From: an uncultured Bacteriovoracaceae bacterium
GTDB lineage: Bacteria; Bdellovibrionota; Bacteriovoracia; Bacteriovoracales; Bacteriovoracaceae
Assembly (NCBI GenBank): GCA_937952395.1
Contig: CALFYV010000195.1
Coordinates: 1 to 30,708 of the forward strand
DNA length: 30,708 bases
Direction: 5' to 3'
Program-made: the position numbers and the translations under genes
Shown here: positions 23,964 to 30,708 of the stretch, one piece after another
How positions within the stretch are numbered: the stretch's first letter is position 1
Layout of the letters: each line of letters opens with the position of its first letter
Notes under the pieces: model-generated
Told to the model about the DNA's origin: nothing
What the model saw: the letters and a program-made list of their open reading frames with translations, nothing else
Databases searched by the model: none

Positions 23964-26900
23964 TTACTCTGGGGAAGATATTTGCTGTGCAATAAGATTA
24001 GAAAATTCAAAGAATTTATCTTTGGAGATCTGTTCATTAAAAAAACAGTCAATGCTATAATTGGGATGGAGCTTGTAGACCTTAGGTCTTGCTAGAAAAA
24101 AATCTAGTACCTTATTTCTTAGCTCGGGCTTTTCTTCGAGAGTTTTTTGATCAAAGGCCAGATGGATCGATTTACTGGCCAGTTTAACCGATTTTAGTCC
24201 AGTAAATTGAAGAATATTTCTAATTTTAAGCAGATAAAAAAGATTATTTAATTCATCAGGAATTATTCCGTAGATATCAATCAAATCGCCTTTGATTGTA
24301 TCAAGTACTTCGTTAGAGCGAGAATTGGCAATTTTTTTGTAATATTTCAAGCGCTGAGCTGGATCTGATATGTATGAATCAGGAATAAACGCTGAAAGAT
24401 TGGTTTGTATTTCTATATCAGAGCTTGCACTATTCTCTTGTCCCTTAAGCTCAGCCAAGGCTTCATTTAAAAGTTCCATATAGAGTTCAAGTCCAATTGT
24501 TGAAATATGCCCTGATTGTTCACCTCCTAAAATGTCTCCAGAGCCGCGGATCTCTAAATCAGTGGATGCAATGGCAAAACCTGAGCCGATATCAGCACAT
24601 GTTTGTAAAGCTCGTAGTCTTTTTTCCGCAATGCTAGATATTTTTTTATTTTGGGGAATAACCAAATAGGCATAGGCTTTTTTATCTGAACGTCCAATTC
24701 TTCCTCTGAGTTGATGTAATTGTGCAAGTCCGAAATTGTCTGCGCGGTTAATAATCATAGTGTTGGCAGTTGGTATATCAATTCCGGACTCGATAATGGT
24801 TGTGCTGATTAAAATATTTTTTTCTCCTAGATAGAAGGATTTTATTCTCTTTTCGAGCTCTTTTTCTGGTAATTGTCCATGGGCTACAACAATCTTACTT
24901 TCGGGTACAAGCTCATTGATTAAAAAACTATATTTTTCTATATCTTGAACTCTGTTATGAACAAAGAAAACTTGACCACCTCTTTTTAATTCCTTTTCGA
25001 TCGCATCTTTTAGAGTTTTTTTATCATCACGAATTACAAATGTTTTAATCGACTGTCGCTTCGGGGGAGGGGTTTGGATGAGTGATAAATCTCTGATGCC
25101 TAAGAATGAAAGTTGCAGTGTTCTTGGAATGGGAGTTGCTGTCATAATTAAACAGTCAACTGTTTGTTTTAGTAGTTTTAATTTTTCTTTATGTCCAACA
25201 CCAAAGCGATGCTCTTCATCGATGATGACTAGACCAAGATCTGAAAACCCTACCTCTTTTGATAAAAGTTTGTGTGTACCAATAATAATATCTATCTTAC
25301 CCTCACTGAGCTCTGAGAGAGTTTTGTTAGCTTCGATTTTTGATTTAAACCGTGATAAAAAATCGATATTGACAGGAAATTTTTCAAATCTCTTTTTGAA
25401 ACTTTGATAGTGTTGAAGTGCGAGAACTGTAGTGGGAACTAAAATACAGACCTGTTTCTTATCTAGTACTGCTTTGAAAGAAGCTCTCATTGCTACTTCC
25501 GTTTTGCCAAACCCTACGTCTCCACAGATTAGCCTCTCCATTGGTGACTCATTTTGCATGTCCATGAGGACATCACTGATGGCTTTTTCTTGATCGGGAG
25601 TTTCTGTGAAAGGAAACGAAAGCTCAAATTCATTATACAAGTGGTCTGGGGCTGAAAAACTATACGCCTTCTGTGATTTTCTTTCGGCTTGTAGTTTTAG
25701 TAAATCAAAGGCAAGTTTTTTTATTGATTTTCTGGCTTTTAATTTTTCATTTTCAAATTTTTTTGATTTGAGACTCGCAATTTTTATAATAGCTTCTGAG
25801 TCAGCATGCTTTTGGATAAGGTTTATTTTATAAACAGGTAAAAATATTTTATCATCGTCTTGATAATGTATGACAATGAAGTCTGATTTCTTTCCAGCGA
25901 CCTCTAAGCCTTGTAATCCTTTGTAAATCCCAATCCCATGGTCTTTGTGTATGACGTAATCGTTGACCTTTAAAGTGGCAATTTGCTCAGCAAAAAGGTC
26001 CGGATTAGTGTTTACACTTCTAACCTTTTTCTTTTTTGAGGAAAAGAGATCTCCATCACTTAAGACAAATAAGTTTTCATTAGGGTAGTAAAAGCCTTTA
26101 TCAATACTGCCTTCAATGAAGCTAATTCTTTCACCTAGAAGGGATTTTAAGTGATTGTTATCAAGGAGGTAGTTAATTTCCTCTTTTGATTTTTTAGATC
26201 GAGCAGATATAAGTAAGTGACCATTTCTTTCTAGCTTAGAGCGTATGTAGGAAAAAATATTTTTTCCCGCTTGTTGTTGTGAAATATTTTCCTGCAAGAA
26301 GAGTGATTTAAGATCAATCAAATTTAATGGGATATTGCTCATACTGTTTGATTCTAAAGAAATATTGTGATCTATGTTGGTAATATTAATTTCCCTTATT
26401 TTCGAAAAATATAATTCAATATCAGTTTCATAAAATGATTCAATGGAGGGAAGTATGTTATAAGATTCAATATCGTTCTCTATTTCGTTATATGTCGCCA
26501 CACAAGTTTCAATGAAGTCATGAAATTGTGAAATGCATTTTTCCTTATTGAAAAAATAAAAGAGTGTTTTATCTGATAAATAATCAAAAATTGTTGTTGT
26601 TTTATCAAAAAACAAAGGTAGATAACTTGTATAGTTTTCAAAAAGTTCTTGATTCTGAATCAGTTCAAATATTTCCTTTCGCCTTTGATACTTATTTTTA
26701 TATTGAGGTTGTGGCATGGGGATATTTTGTCTTAAGTTGTTAACAAAAGAGCTATCCCTAAGACTGTTGGGACAAATGCCGAGTAAAACTTCGTCAACAG
26801 GTTTATCGCGCAACGTCTTTTGTGTGATTTTCTCTATTTCATAAATTTCTTCAATTAATTCATCAAAAAAATGAATTCTGATTGGCCCCCTGGAGATTGG

Positions 26901-27443
26901 GTAGATATCAAAAATTTCCCCTTTTTGGCTAAATCGACCAGGTTCATCGGCCATTGGATGTTTTTCATAGCCTAAATTGATTAAATTTTGGGATAGTTCT
27001 TTGGGTGAAATAATATCTGCTATTTTTATTTTTTTTTGATTTTCTTTAAAAAAATCCTTTTGTGGAATTTTGAGAAACATAGCGTCTATTGAAGTTACCA
27101 ATAAAAAAGGCTTCTCTTGATTTACTAATTGCGCAAGAGCAAAGAAGCGTTGATTCGTGCTGTGCGATGAATTTATAATCGAGTTATATGGACTGTTTTC
27201 GTTTCCTGGATAAAACAAGCAATTCTGGCGGTTGCGAAGATCCTCATAAACCTCCTCAGCCTCCTCGGCAGTTGCGGCAATAAGCACATTGTTATATTTT
27301 TTTAATTCGGAATCGTTTTTGTTTAGTAGTTGTTCAAAGATGAACCCCCATTGAGAGTCAGAAATACCTGATATAGAAAGTTGTGAACTTTGTTGTGTAA
27401 GCCAGTTGGATATTTTTTGATGAAGAATTTCAAAAAACTTCAT
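23964..27443 (-). CDS. mfd: Mfd transcription-repair coupling factor
   Basis: Mfd removes RNA polymerase stalled at lesions and recruits UvrA. At 1159 aa it has the usual length. The N-terminal UvrB-like domain (to about 350) has FDIYPISRGPIRIHFFDELIEEI. The RNA-polymerase-interacting domain is near 490-560 (DYVIHKDHGIGIYKGL). The RecG-like motor has Walker A GDVGFGKTE (about 640), DEEHRFG (about 740), TATPIPRTL, and TTIIESGIDIPTANTMII with QLRGRIGRSD. The C-terminal D7 region follows. GAGGAG precedes the ATG. It is the first gene of a seven-gene minus-strand run that also contains uvrA. Confidence 0.98.
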   Translation of the reverse strand: MKFFEILHQKISNWLTQQSSQLSISGISDSQWGFIFEQLLNKNDSELKKYNNVLIAATAEEAEEVYEDLRNRQNCLFYPGNENSPYNSIINSSHSTNQRFFALAQLVNQEKPFLLVTSIDAMFLKIPQKDFFKENQKKIKIADIISPKELSQNLINLGYEKHPMADEPGRFSQKGEIFDIYPISRGPIRIHFFDELIEEIYEIEKITQKTLRDKPVDEVLLGICPNSLRDSSFVNNLRQNIPMPQPQYKNKYQRRKEIFELIQNQELFENYTSYLPLFFDKTTTIFDYLSDKTLFYFFNKEKCISQFHDFIETCVATYNEIENDIESYNILPSIESFYETDIELYFSKIREINITNIDHNISLESNSMSNIPLNLIDLKSLFLQENISQQQAGKNIFSYIRSKLERNGHLLISARSKKSKEEINYLLDNNHLKSLLGERISFIEGSIDKGFYYPNENLFVLSDGDLFSSKKKKVRSVNTNPDLFAEQIATLKVNDYVIHKDHGIGIYKGLQGLEVAGKKSDFIVIHYQDDDKIFLPVYKINLIQKHADSEAIIKIASLKSKKFENEKLKARKSIKKLAFDLLKLQAERKSQKAYSFSAPDHLYNEFELSFPFTETPDQEKAISDVLMDMQNESPMERLICGDVGFGKTEVAMRASFKAVLDKKQVCILVPTTVLALQHYQSFKKRFEKFPVNIDFLSRFKSKIEANKTLSELSEGKIDIIIGTHKLLSKEVGFSDLGLVIIDEEHRFGVGHKEKLKLLKQTVDCLIMTATPIPRTLQLSFLGIRDLSLIQTPPPKRQSIKTFVIRDDKKTLKDAIEKELKRGGQVFFVHNRVQDIEKYSFLINELVPESKIVVAHGQLPEKELEKRIKSFYLGEKNILISTTIIESGIDIPTANTMIINRADNFGLAQLHQLRGRIGRSDKKAYAYLVIPQNKKISSIAEKRLRALQTCADIGSGFAIASTDLEIRGSGDILGGEQSGHISTIGLELYMELLNEALAELKGQENSASSDIEIQTNLSAFIPDSYISDPAQRLKYYKKIANSRSNEVLDTIKGDLIDIYGIIPDELNNLFYLLKIRNILQFTGLKSVKLASKSIHLAFDQKTLEEKPELRNKVLDFFLARPKVYKLHPNYSIDCFFNEQISKDKFFEFSNLIAQQISSPE

Positions 27444-27507
27444 AACGCTCCTCGTAGATCAAACCATAGCAAGCTTAATTAAAATGGACGAGGTAAACAA
27501 TAAGATC

Positions 27508-27548
27508 TTTGCTATTTTCAACATCTTATGTATCCTGTAACCTGTCAA
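27508..27548. promoter_or_regulatory. Possible divergent promoters between mfd and nuoA
   Basis: Plus strand: TTTGCT (27508-27513), 17 bp, TATCCT (27531-27536), about 42 bases before nuoA. Minus strand: TTGACA (27548-27543) is a perfect -35 but only GATGTT (27525-27520) lies at 17 bp. The region must contain promoters for both operons. These exact hexamers are tentative. Confidence 0.25.
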
Positions 27549-27578
27549 AAACACATTTATTATCCCTGGAGACAGTGA

Positions 27579-27995
27579 ATGTCATCTGAAAATCTTGACG
27601 TCTTTTTGCCTGTCCTATTGATGTCAGCAATAGCAGTGGTTATTTTTGTTGGAGCAATTGTTGTTTCAAATATTTTGGCCAATAAAAAACCTGGTAATCA
27701 GAAAGAAACACCCTATGAATGTGGTGAAGTACCTGTTGGAACAGCCTGGTCACAATTTAACGTTAGGTTTTATGTTGTTGGGCTAATTTTTATCATTTTT
27801 GATGTGGAATCAGTTTTAATGTTTCCAGTAGCGGCAGTCTTTAAAGAATTAAATGAGATTGGACATGGTGGTTATGCACTTATTATCTTTTTAAGTTTTA
27901 TCTCTGTATTGCTTGAGGGTATTGCTTATTGCTGGAAAAAAGGCGATCTCAATTGGGTTATGAGTTACCAATTGGAAAATAAGGGTAGGAAATGA
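27579..27995 (+). CDS. nuoA: NADH-quinone oxidoreductase subunit A
   Basis: NuoA is a membrane-arm subunit of complex I with three transmembrane helices. The 138 aa contain the family motif ETPYECGEVPVG and NVRFYVVGLIFIIFDVESVLMFPVA, with the conserved Glu and Asp of the quinone-site region. The ATG is preceded by GGAG. Its TGA stop overlaps the nuoH start (ATGA), implying coupled translation. In most bacteria nuoB follows nuoA; here nuoH does. Confidence 0.96.
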   Translation: MSSENLDVFLPVLLMSAIAVVIFVGAIVVSNILANKKPGNQKETPYECGEVPVGTAWSQFNVRFYVVGLIFIIFDVESVLMFPVAAVFKELNEIGHGGYALIIFLSFISVLLEGIAYCWKKGDLNWVMSYQLENKGRK

Positions 27996-29134
27996 ATTCA
28001 ACAGTTGTTTCTTATTTAGCACAATTTGAAAGTTTTAAAACGTTCATGGAATCATTGAATACAATGGCTGGGTTCAATACCTTTCCATTAATTTCGTTAT
28101 TGATATTTGTGGCTACAGCAGCTGTATTGACACTAATACTTGCTACTATCGGTGGTTATGGCACATATGCCGAAAGAAAAATATCAGCAGATCTGCAGGC
28201 ACGGGTTGGTCCCAATAGAGTCGGTCCTTACGGCTTACTACAGCCACTTGCCGATGCCGTAAAGCTTTTAACAAAAGAAGATATTTTCCCTGCAAATGCA
28301 GACAAGTTTCTTTTTTACTTAGCACCTTTCTTGGCTGTGCTCGGTGTTTTTGCTACTGTTGCTGTATTGCCAGTTTCTAGTGGTTTAGCTTTATCAAATT
28401 TAAATGTAGGTGTTTTTTATGTAATTGCTATTTCCTCGCTTGTCGGCGTGGGAGTTTTTCTTGGTGGTTACGCATCTAACTCAAAGTGGTCAATGCTTGG
28501 AGGTATGCGAGGAGCTTCACAAATTATTAGTTATGAAATACCAATAACAATAAGTATTTTAGCGATCACTTTGCTTTCTGGTGGGATGTCTTTTGAAAAA
28601 ATAATAAGCAATCAAGGTGGTTTACCAAATGAGTGGTTTCTTTTTCATAATCCGTTTACATTTCTTGGTTTTTTTATATTTTTTGTTGCCGGTTTAGCGG
28701 AGACAAATAGGGCCCCTTTTGATCTTCCCGAGGCAGAGTCAGAATTAGTTTCTGGTTATCATACAGAGTACACGGGCATGAGATTCGCACTGTTTGCCTT
28801 AGCTGAATATGTTGAAGTTTTTGTTTTATGTGCCGTTGCATCTGCTTTATTTTTGGGTGGGTATCATCTACCTGTACCTAAAGAAGTTGCTAGCAAGCTT
28901 CCGCCTTTGGCATTACAGGCGGGGGAAGTTTCAGTATTTTTTATTAAAGCACTTGTACTTTATTACGTTGTTATTTGGGTTAGATGGACACTACCTAGAA
29001 TTAGAGTTGATAGATTGATGTCGATTTGTTGGAAATATTTAACCCCAATTGCCATATTTAATTTAGTGGGTGTTTCTATTTGGATGGTTGTTTTTGATGG
29101 AAAGTCATTAATTGAGATAATTTTTCACCATTAA
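27992..29134 (+). CDS. nuoH: NADH-quinone oxidoreductase subunit H
   Basis: NuoH lines the quinone chamber and links the redox and membrane arms of complex I. The 380 aa carry the signature KISADLQARVGPNRVGPYGLLQPLADAVKLLTKED, the conserved loop ISYEIPI, and AETNRAPFDLPEAESELVSGYHTEYTGMRFALFALAEY, plus RWTLPRIRVDRLM near the C-terminus. About eight hydrophobic segments are visible, as expected. It overlaps nuoA by 4 bp. nuoI, which commonly follows nuoH, is absent and nuoJ comes next after 11 nt. Confidence 0.97.
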   Translation: MNSTVVSYLAQFESFKTFMESLNTMAGFNTFPLISLLIFVATAAVLTLILATIGGYGTYAERKISADLQARVGPNRVGPYGLLQPLADAVKLLTKEDIFPANADKFLFYLAPFLAVLGVFATVAVLPVSSGLALSNLNVGVFYVIAISSLVGVGVFLGGYASNSKWSMLGGMRGASQIISYEIPITISILAITLLSGGMSFEKIISNQGGLPNEWFLFHNPFTFLGFFIFFVAGLAETNRAPFDLPEAESELVSGYHTEYTGMRFALFALAEYVEVFVLCAVASALFLGGYHLPVPKEVASKLPPLALQAGEVSVFFIKALVLYYVVIWVRWTLPRIRVDRLMSICWKYLTPIAIFNLVGVSIWMVVFDGKSLIEIIFHH

Positions 29135-29145
29135 AAGAGTTTATT

Positions 29146-29682
29146 ATGTTTATTAAAATTATGTTTTTATTATCTGCAGCTCTTATTTTAGGAACAGGCG
29201 TGATGGCCGCTGTGACCAAAAATATAATGCACTCATGTATTTACTTACTGGGTTCGCTTTTGGGAATTGCTGGTCTCTATATAACATTGGGAGCTGATTT
29301 TGTAGCGGTAACTCAAATAATGGTTTATGTCGGTGGTGTTGTTATTCTTATGCTTTTTGCAGTTATGTTGACTGGCGGAAAGGAGTTTGTAAGTAAAACT
29401 CAGAAACTACTTGGTCTCATTCCCTTAATGGGTAATAGATGGAGTTATTCTTTTGGTGTTATAGGTGCTTTGGTTTTTGGTGGAATTGCGACAAAGTTAA
29501 TTTTAAATATTGTCAGCCATTTATCAATTAAAGAAGTTGAACCTTATGAAAGCACTATTGAAGCATTGGGAAAATTGCTTATTACAGAACATGTATTGGC
29601 TTTTGAGATTTCTTCAGTACTTCTATTAGGTGCGCTCGTTGGAGCGGCTATAATAGCTCGGCCCAGAAAGAAGGATTGGTAA
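29146..29682 (+). CDS. nuoJ: NADH-quinone oxidoreductase subunit J
   Basis: NuoJ is a five-helix membrane-arm subunit of complex I. The 178 aa include NIMHSCIYLLGSLLGIAGLYITLGADFVAVTQIMVYVGGVVILMLFAVML, the hallmark TM2-TM3 region including the helix with its pi-bulge, and a final helix AFEISSVLLLGALVGAAIIARPRKK. It sits between nuoH and nuoK in the usual order. Confidence 0.95.
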   Translation: MFIKIMFLLSAALILGTGVMAAVTKNIMHSCIYLLGSLLGIAGLYITLGADFVAVTQIMVYVGGVVILMLFAVMLTGGKEFVSKTQKLLGLIPLMGNRWSYSFGVIGALVFGGIATKLILNIVSHLSIKEVEPYESTIEALGKLLITEHVLAFEISSVLLLGALVGAAIIARPRKKDW

Positions 29683-29687
29683 TAGTT

Positions 29688-29993
29688 ATGATACCTTTAG
29701 CTGCTTATTTGGGAATATCTGTTTTTTTATTCATTATCGGACTTGTAATAATGATGTCCCGAAAAAATATTGTTGCCATACTTTTGGGAATTGAATTTAT
29801 TCTCAATGCTGCGGCTTTAAACTTTGTTGCTTATTCTCGTTATGTTACAAACAATTTAGACGGACATATATTTGCGCTTTTTATTATTGTGATTGCGGCA
29901 GCAGAAGCAGCTGTTGGATTGGCAATAGTTATTCGTTTCTTTCAATTAAAGGAAACGATACATATTGATGAAGCCACTCAGCTGAGAAATTAA
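29688..29993 (+). CDS. nuoK: NADH-quinone oxidoreductase subunit K
   Basis: NuoK is a three-helix, MnhC/MrpC-related subunit in the proton path of complex I. I place the start at ATG 29688 (101 aa), 5 nt after the nuoJ stop and with AAGGA upstream. An in-frame TTG at 29676 overlaps nuoJ and adds nothing conserved. Motifs are MMSRKNIVAILLGIEFILNAAALNFVAYS (conserved membrane Glu) and FIIVIAAAEAAVGLAIVIRFF (second membrane Glu). Confidence 0.96.
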   Translation: MIPLAAYLGISVFLFIIGLVIMMSRKNIVAILLGIEFILNAAALNFVAYSRYVTNNLDGHIFALFIIVIAAAEAAVGLAIVIRFFQLKETIHIDEATQLRN

Positions 29994-30003
29994 GAGAGTT
30001 AAA

Positions 30004-30708
30004 ATGGAATATACAATTACTACCGTTGCACCCATTTTTTTATTTCCCTTTATTGCATTTGTTATTAATGCTTTTTGGGGTAGAAAGCTCCCACGTGAAG
30101 GAGACTGGATAAGTGTTGGTGCTATATTTCTATCCTTTTTATTTTCTTTCAGAATTTTTTCTGATTTTATTTTTTCGAAGTTTTCTACGGATTATTATAT
30201 TCATAAAGTATTTAACTGGATCGATCTTTCCCATGGTGAGCAGATTTTTAAAATAGATCTGGGGATTTATATCGATAACATGACTGCCATTATGCTGTTA
30301 ATGGTTACAGCAACTGCTTTTTTAATACATCTTTTTTCAACTTGGTACATGAAGGGTGATGAGGGTGGCTACGGTAGATTTTTTATTTATCTATCATTGT
30401 TTACTTCGGCTATGTTGGGCTTAGTTCTGTCAGATAATTTGTTGTTACTTTTTGTTTTTTGGGAAATCATGGGCTTTTGCTCTTATTCTTTAATTGGTTA
30501 TTATAATAAAAAAGAAGCCGCAGGTAATGCCTCAATTAAAGCATTTATGACAACTAGAATTGGTGACGTATTTCTTTTATTAGGAATTCTTGCCATTTGG
30601 TCTGTTGTTGGAAATGTTAATTATGTAGATATTTATTCAGCTATCTCACAAGGGTTATTTGAAGGAAAAGAGATTTTAGGTGTCTCTCTTGCTACTTTTG
30701 CAGCTGTA
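30004..30708 (+). CDS. nuoL: NADH-quinone oxidoreductase subunit L, 5' part
   Basis: NuoL is the distal antiporter-like proton-pumping subunit of complex I. The ATG at 30004 follows nuoK by 10 nt, and 235 codons are visible before the right edge (the family has about 600-650). The translation begins MEYTITTVAPIFLFPFIAFV and contains LGIYIDNMTAIMLLMVT, HLFSTWYMKGDEGGYGRFFIYL, FTSAMLGLVLSDNLLLLFVFWEIMGFCSYSLIGYY (with the conserved Glu) and KAFMTTRIGDVFLLLGI, all typical of NuoL. The frame is open to the end of the window. nuoM and nuoN probably follow. Confidence 0.95.
   Translation, partial: MEYTITTVAPIFLFPFIAFVINAFWGRKLPREGDWISVGAIFLSFLFSFRIFSDFIFSKFSTDYYIHKVFNWIDLSHGEQIFKIDLGIYIDNMTAIMLLMVTATAFLIHLFSTWYMKGDEGGYGRFFIYLSLFTSAMLGLVLSDNLLLLFVFWEIMGFCSYSLIGYYNKKEAAGNASIKAFMTTRIGDVFLLLGILAIWSVVGNVNYVDIYSAISQGLFEGKEILGVSLATFAAV

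Noticed and set aside
20262..25833. Plus-strand open frames opposite uvrA, surA-like and mfd genes (for example 20262-20486, 22367-22588, 25078-25407, 25606-25833)
   Set aside because: These are antisense shadows of strongly conserved genes, with no ribosome binding sites or family similarity.
1..30708. tRNA or rRNA genes, CRISPR arrays, insertion sequences, prophage or defence islands
   Set aside because: I saw no cloverleaf-like segments, regular repeat-spacer arrays, transposase genes or long terminal repeats. Every large frame is a housekeeping or envelope gene.

Overview
This window is AT-rich bacterial chromosome around the replication origin. I infer a predatory-type Bdellovibrionota lineage (Bacteriovorax/Halobacteriovorax-like). 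The basis is the low GC content, the gene order mnmG-mnmE-yidC-yidD-rnpA-rpmH | dnaA-dnaN-recF-gyrB-gyrA, the mfd-ppiC-surA-pdxA-uvrA run, and an isolated atpB-atpE pair. The taxonomic call is inference from context, not a database match. No mobile element, CRISPR array, tRNA or rRNA is visible. The genes are almost all housekeeping genes.

Layout. (1) 1-4576, minus strand: mnmG (5' part only), a parS-like site, mnmE, yidC, yidD, rnpA and rpmH. These cover tRNA wobble modification, membrane protein insertion, RNase P protein and ribosomal protein L34. (2) 4577-4832: divergent promoter region with an 11-bp inverted repeat. (3) 4833-14017, plus strand: dnaA, a 476-bp gene-free origin region with a cluster of DnaA boxes, then dnaN, recF, gyrB and gyrA. 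(4) 13998-16415, plus strand: a TPR lipoprotein overlapping gyrA, two small membrane proteins resembling AtpZ and AtpI, then atpB and atpE and a strong terminator. (5) 16472-27443, minus strand: a seven-gene run reading mfd, parvulin PPIase, SurA-like chaperone, pdxA-like, uvrA, LolA-like protein and an outer-membrane barrel protein. (6) 27579-30708, plus strand: nuoA, nuoH, nuoJ, nuoK and the start of nuoL, the membrane arm of complex I, running off the edge.

The genes form a replication-initiation hub. DnaA acts at the adjacent origin, DnaN clamps the polymerase, RecF handles gaps, gyrase relieves supercoils, and a parS site lies 3.9 kb from dnaA for ParB-mediated segregation. A second theme is envelope biogenesis: YidC/YidD, the periplasmic PPIases, the LolA-like protein and the barrel.

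The most striking observation is that two core genes carry in-frame stop codons while their frames are otherwise intact. dnaA has TAA at 5559-5561, just after the Walker A helix. mnmG has TGA at 907-909, inside the FAD-binding GxGxxG motif. Elsewhere TGA is used as a normal stop (pdxA, nuoA, the TPR lipoprotein) and TGG encodes Trp, so code reassignment is not supported. Single-base errors, DNA damage or real mutations are the simplest explanations. I see no clear novel multi-gene system here. The other notable signals are the parS site, the origin architecture, a perfect 20-bp palindrome over the surA-like start codon, and several divergent residues in conserved enzymes.
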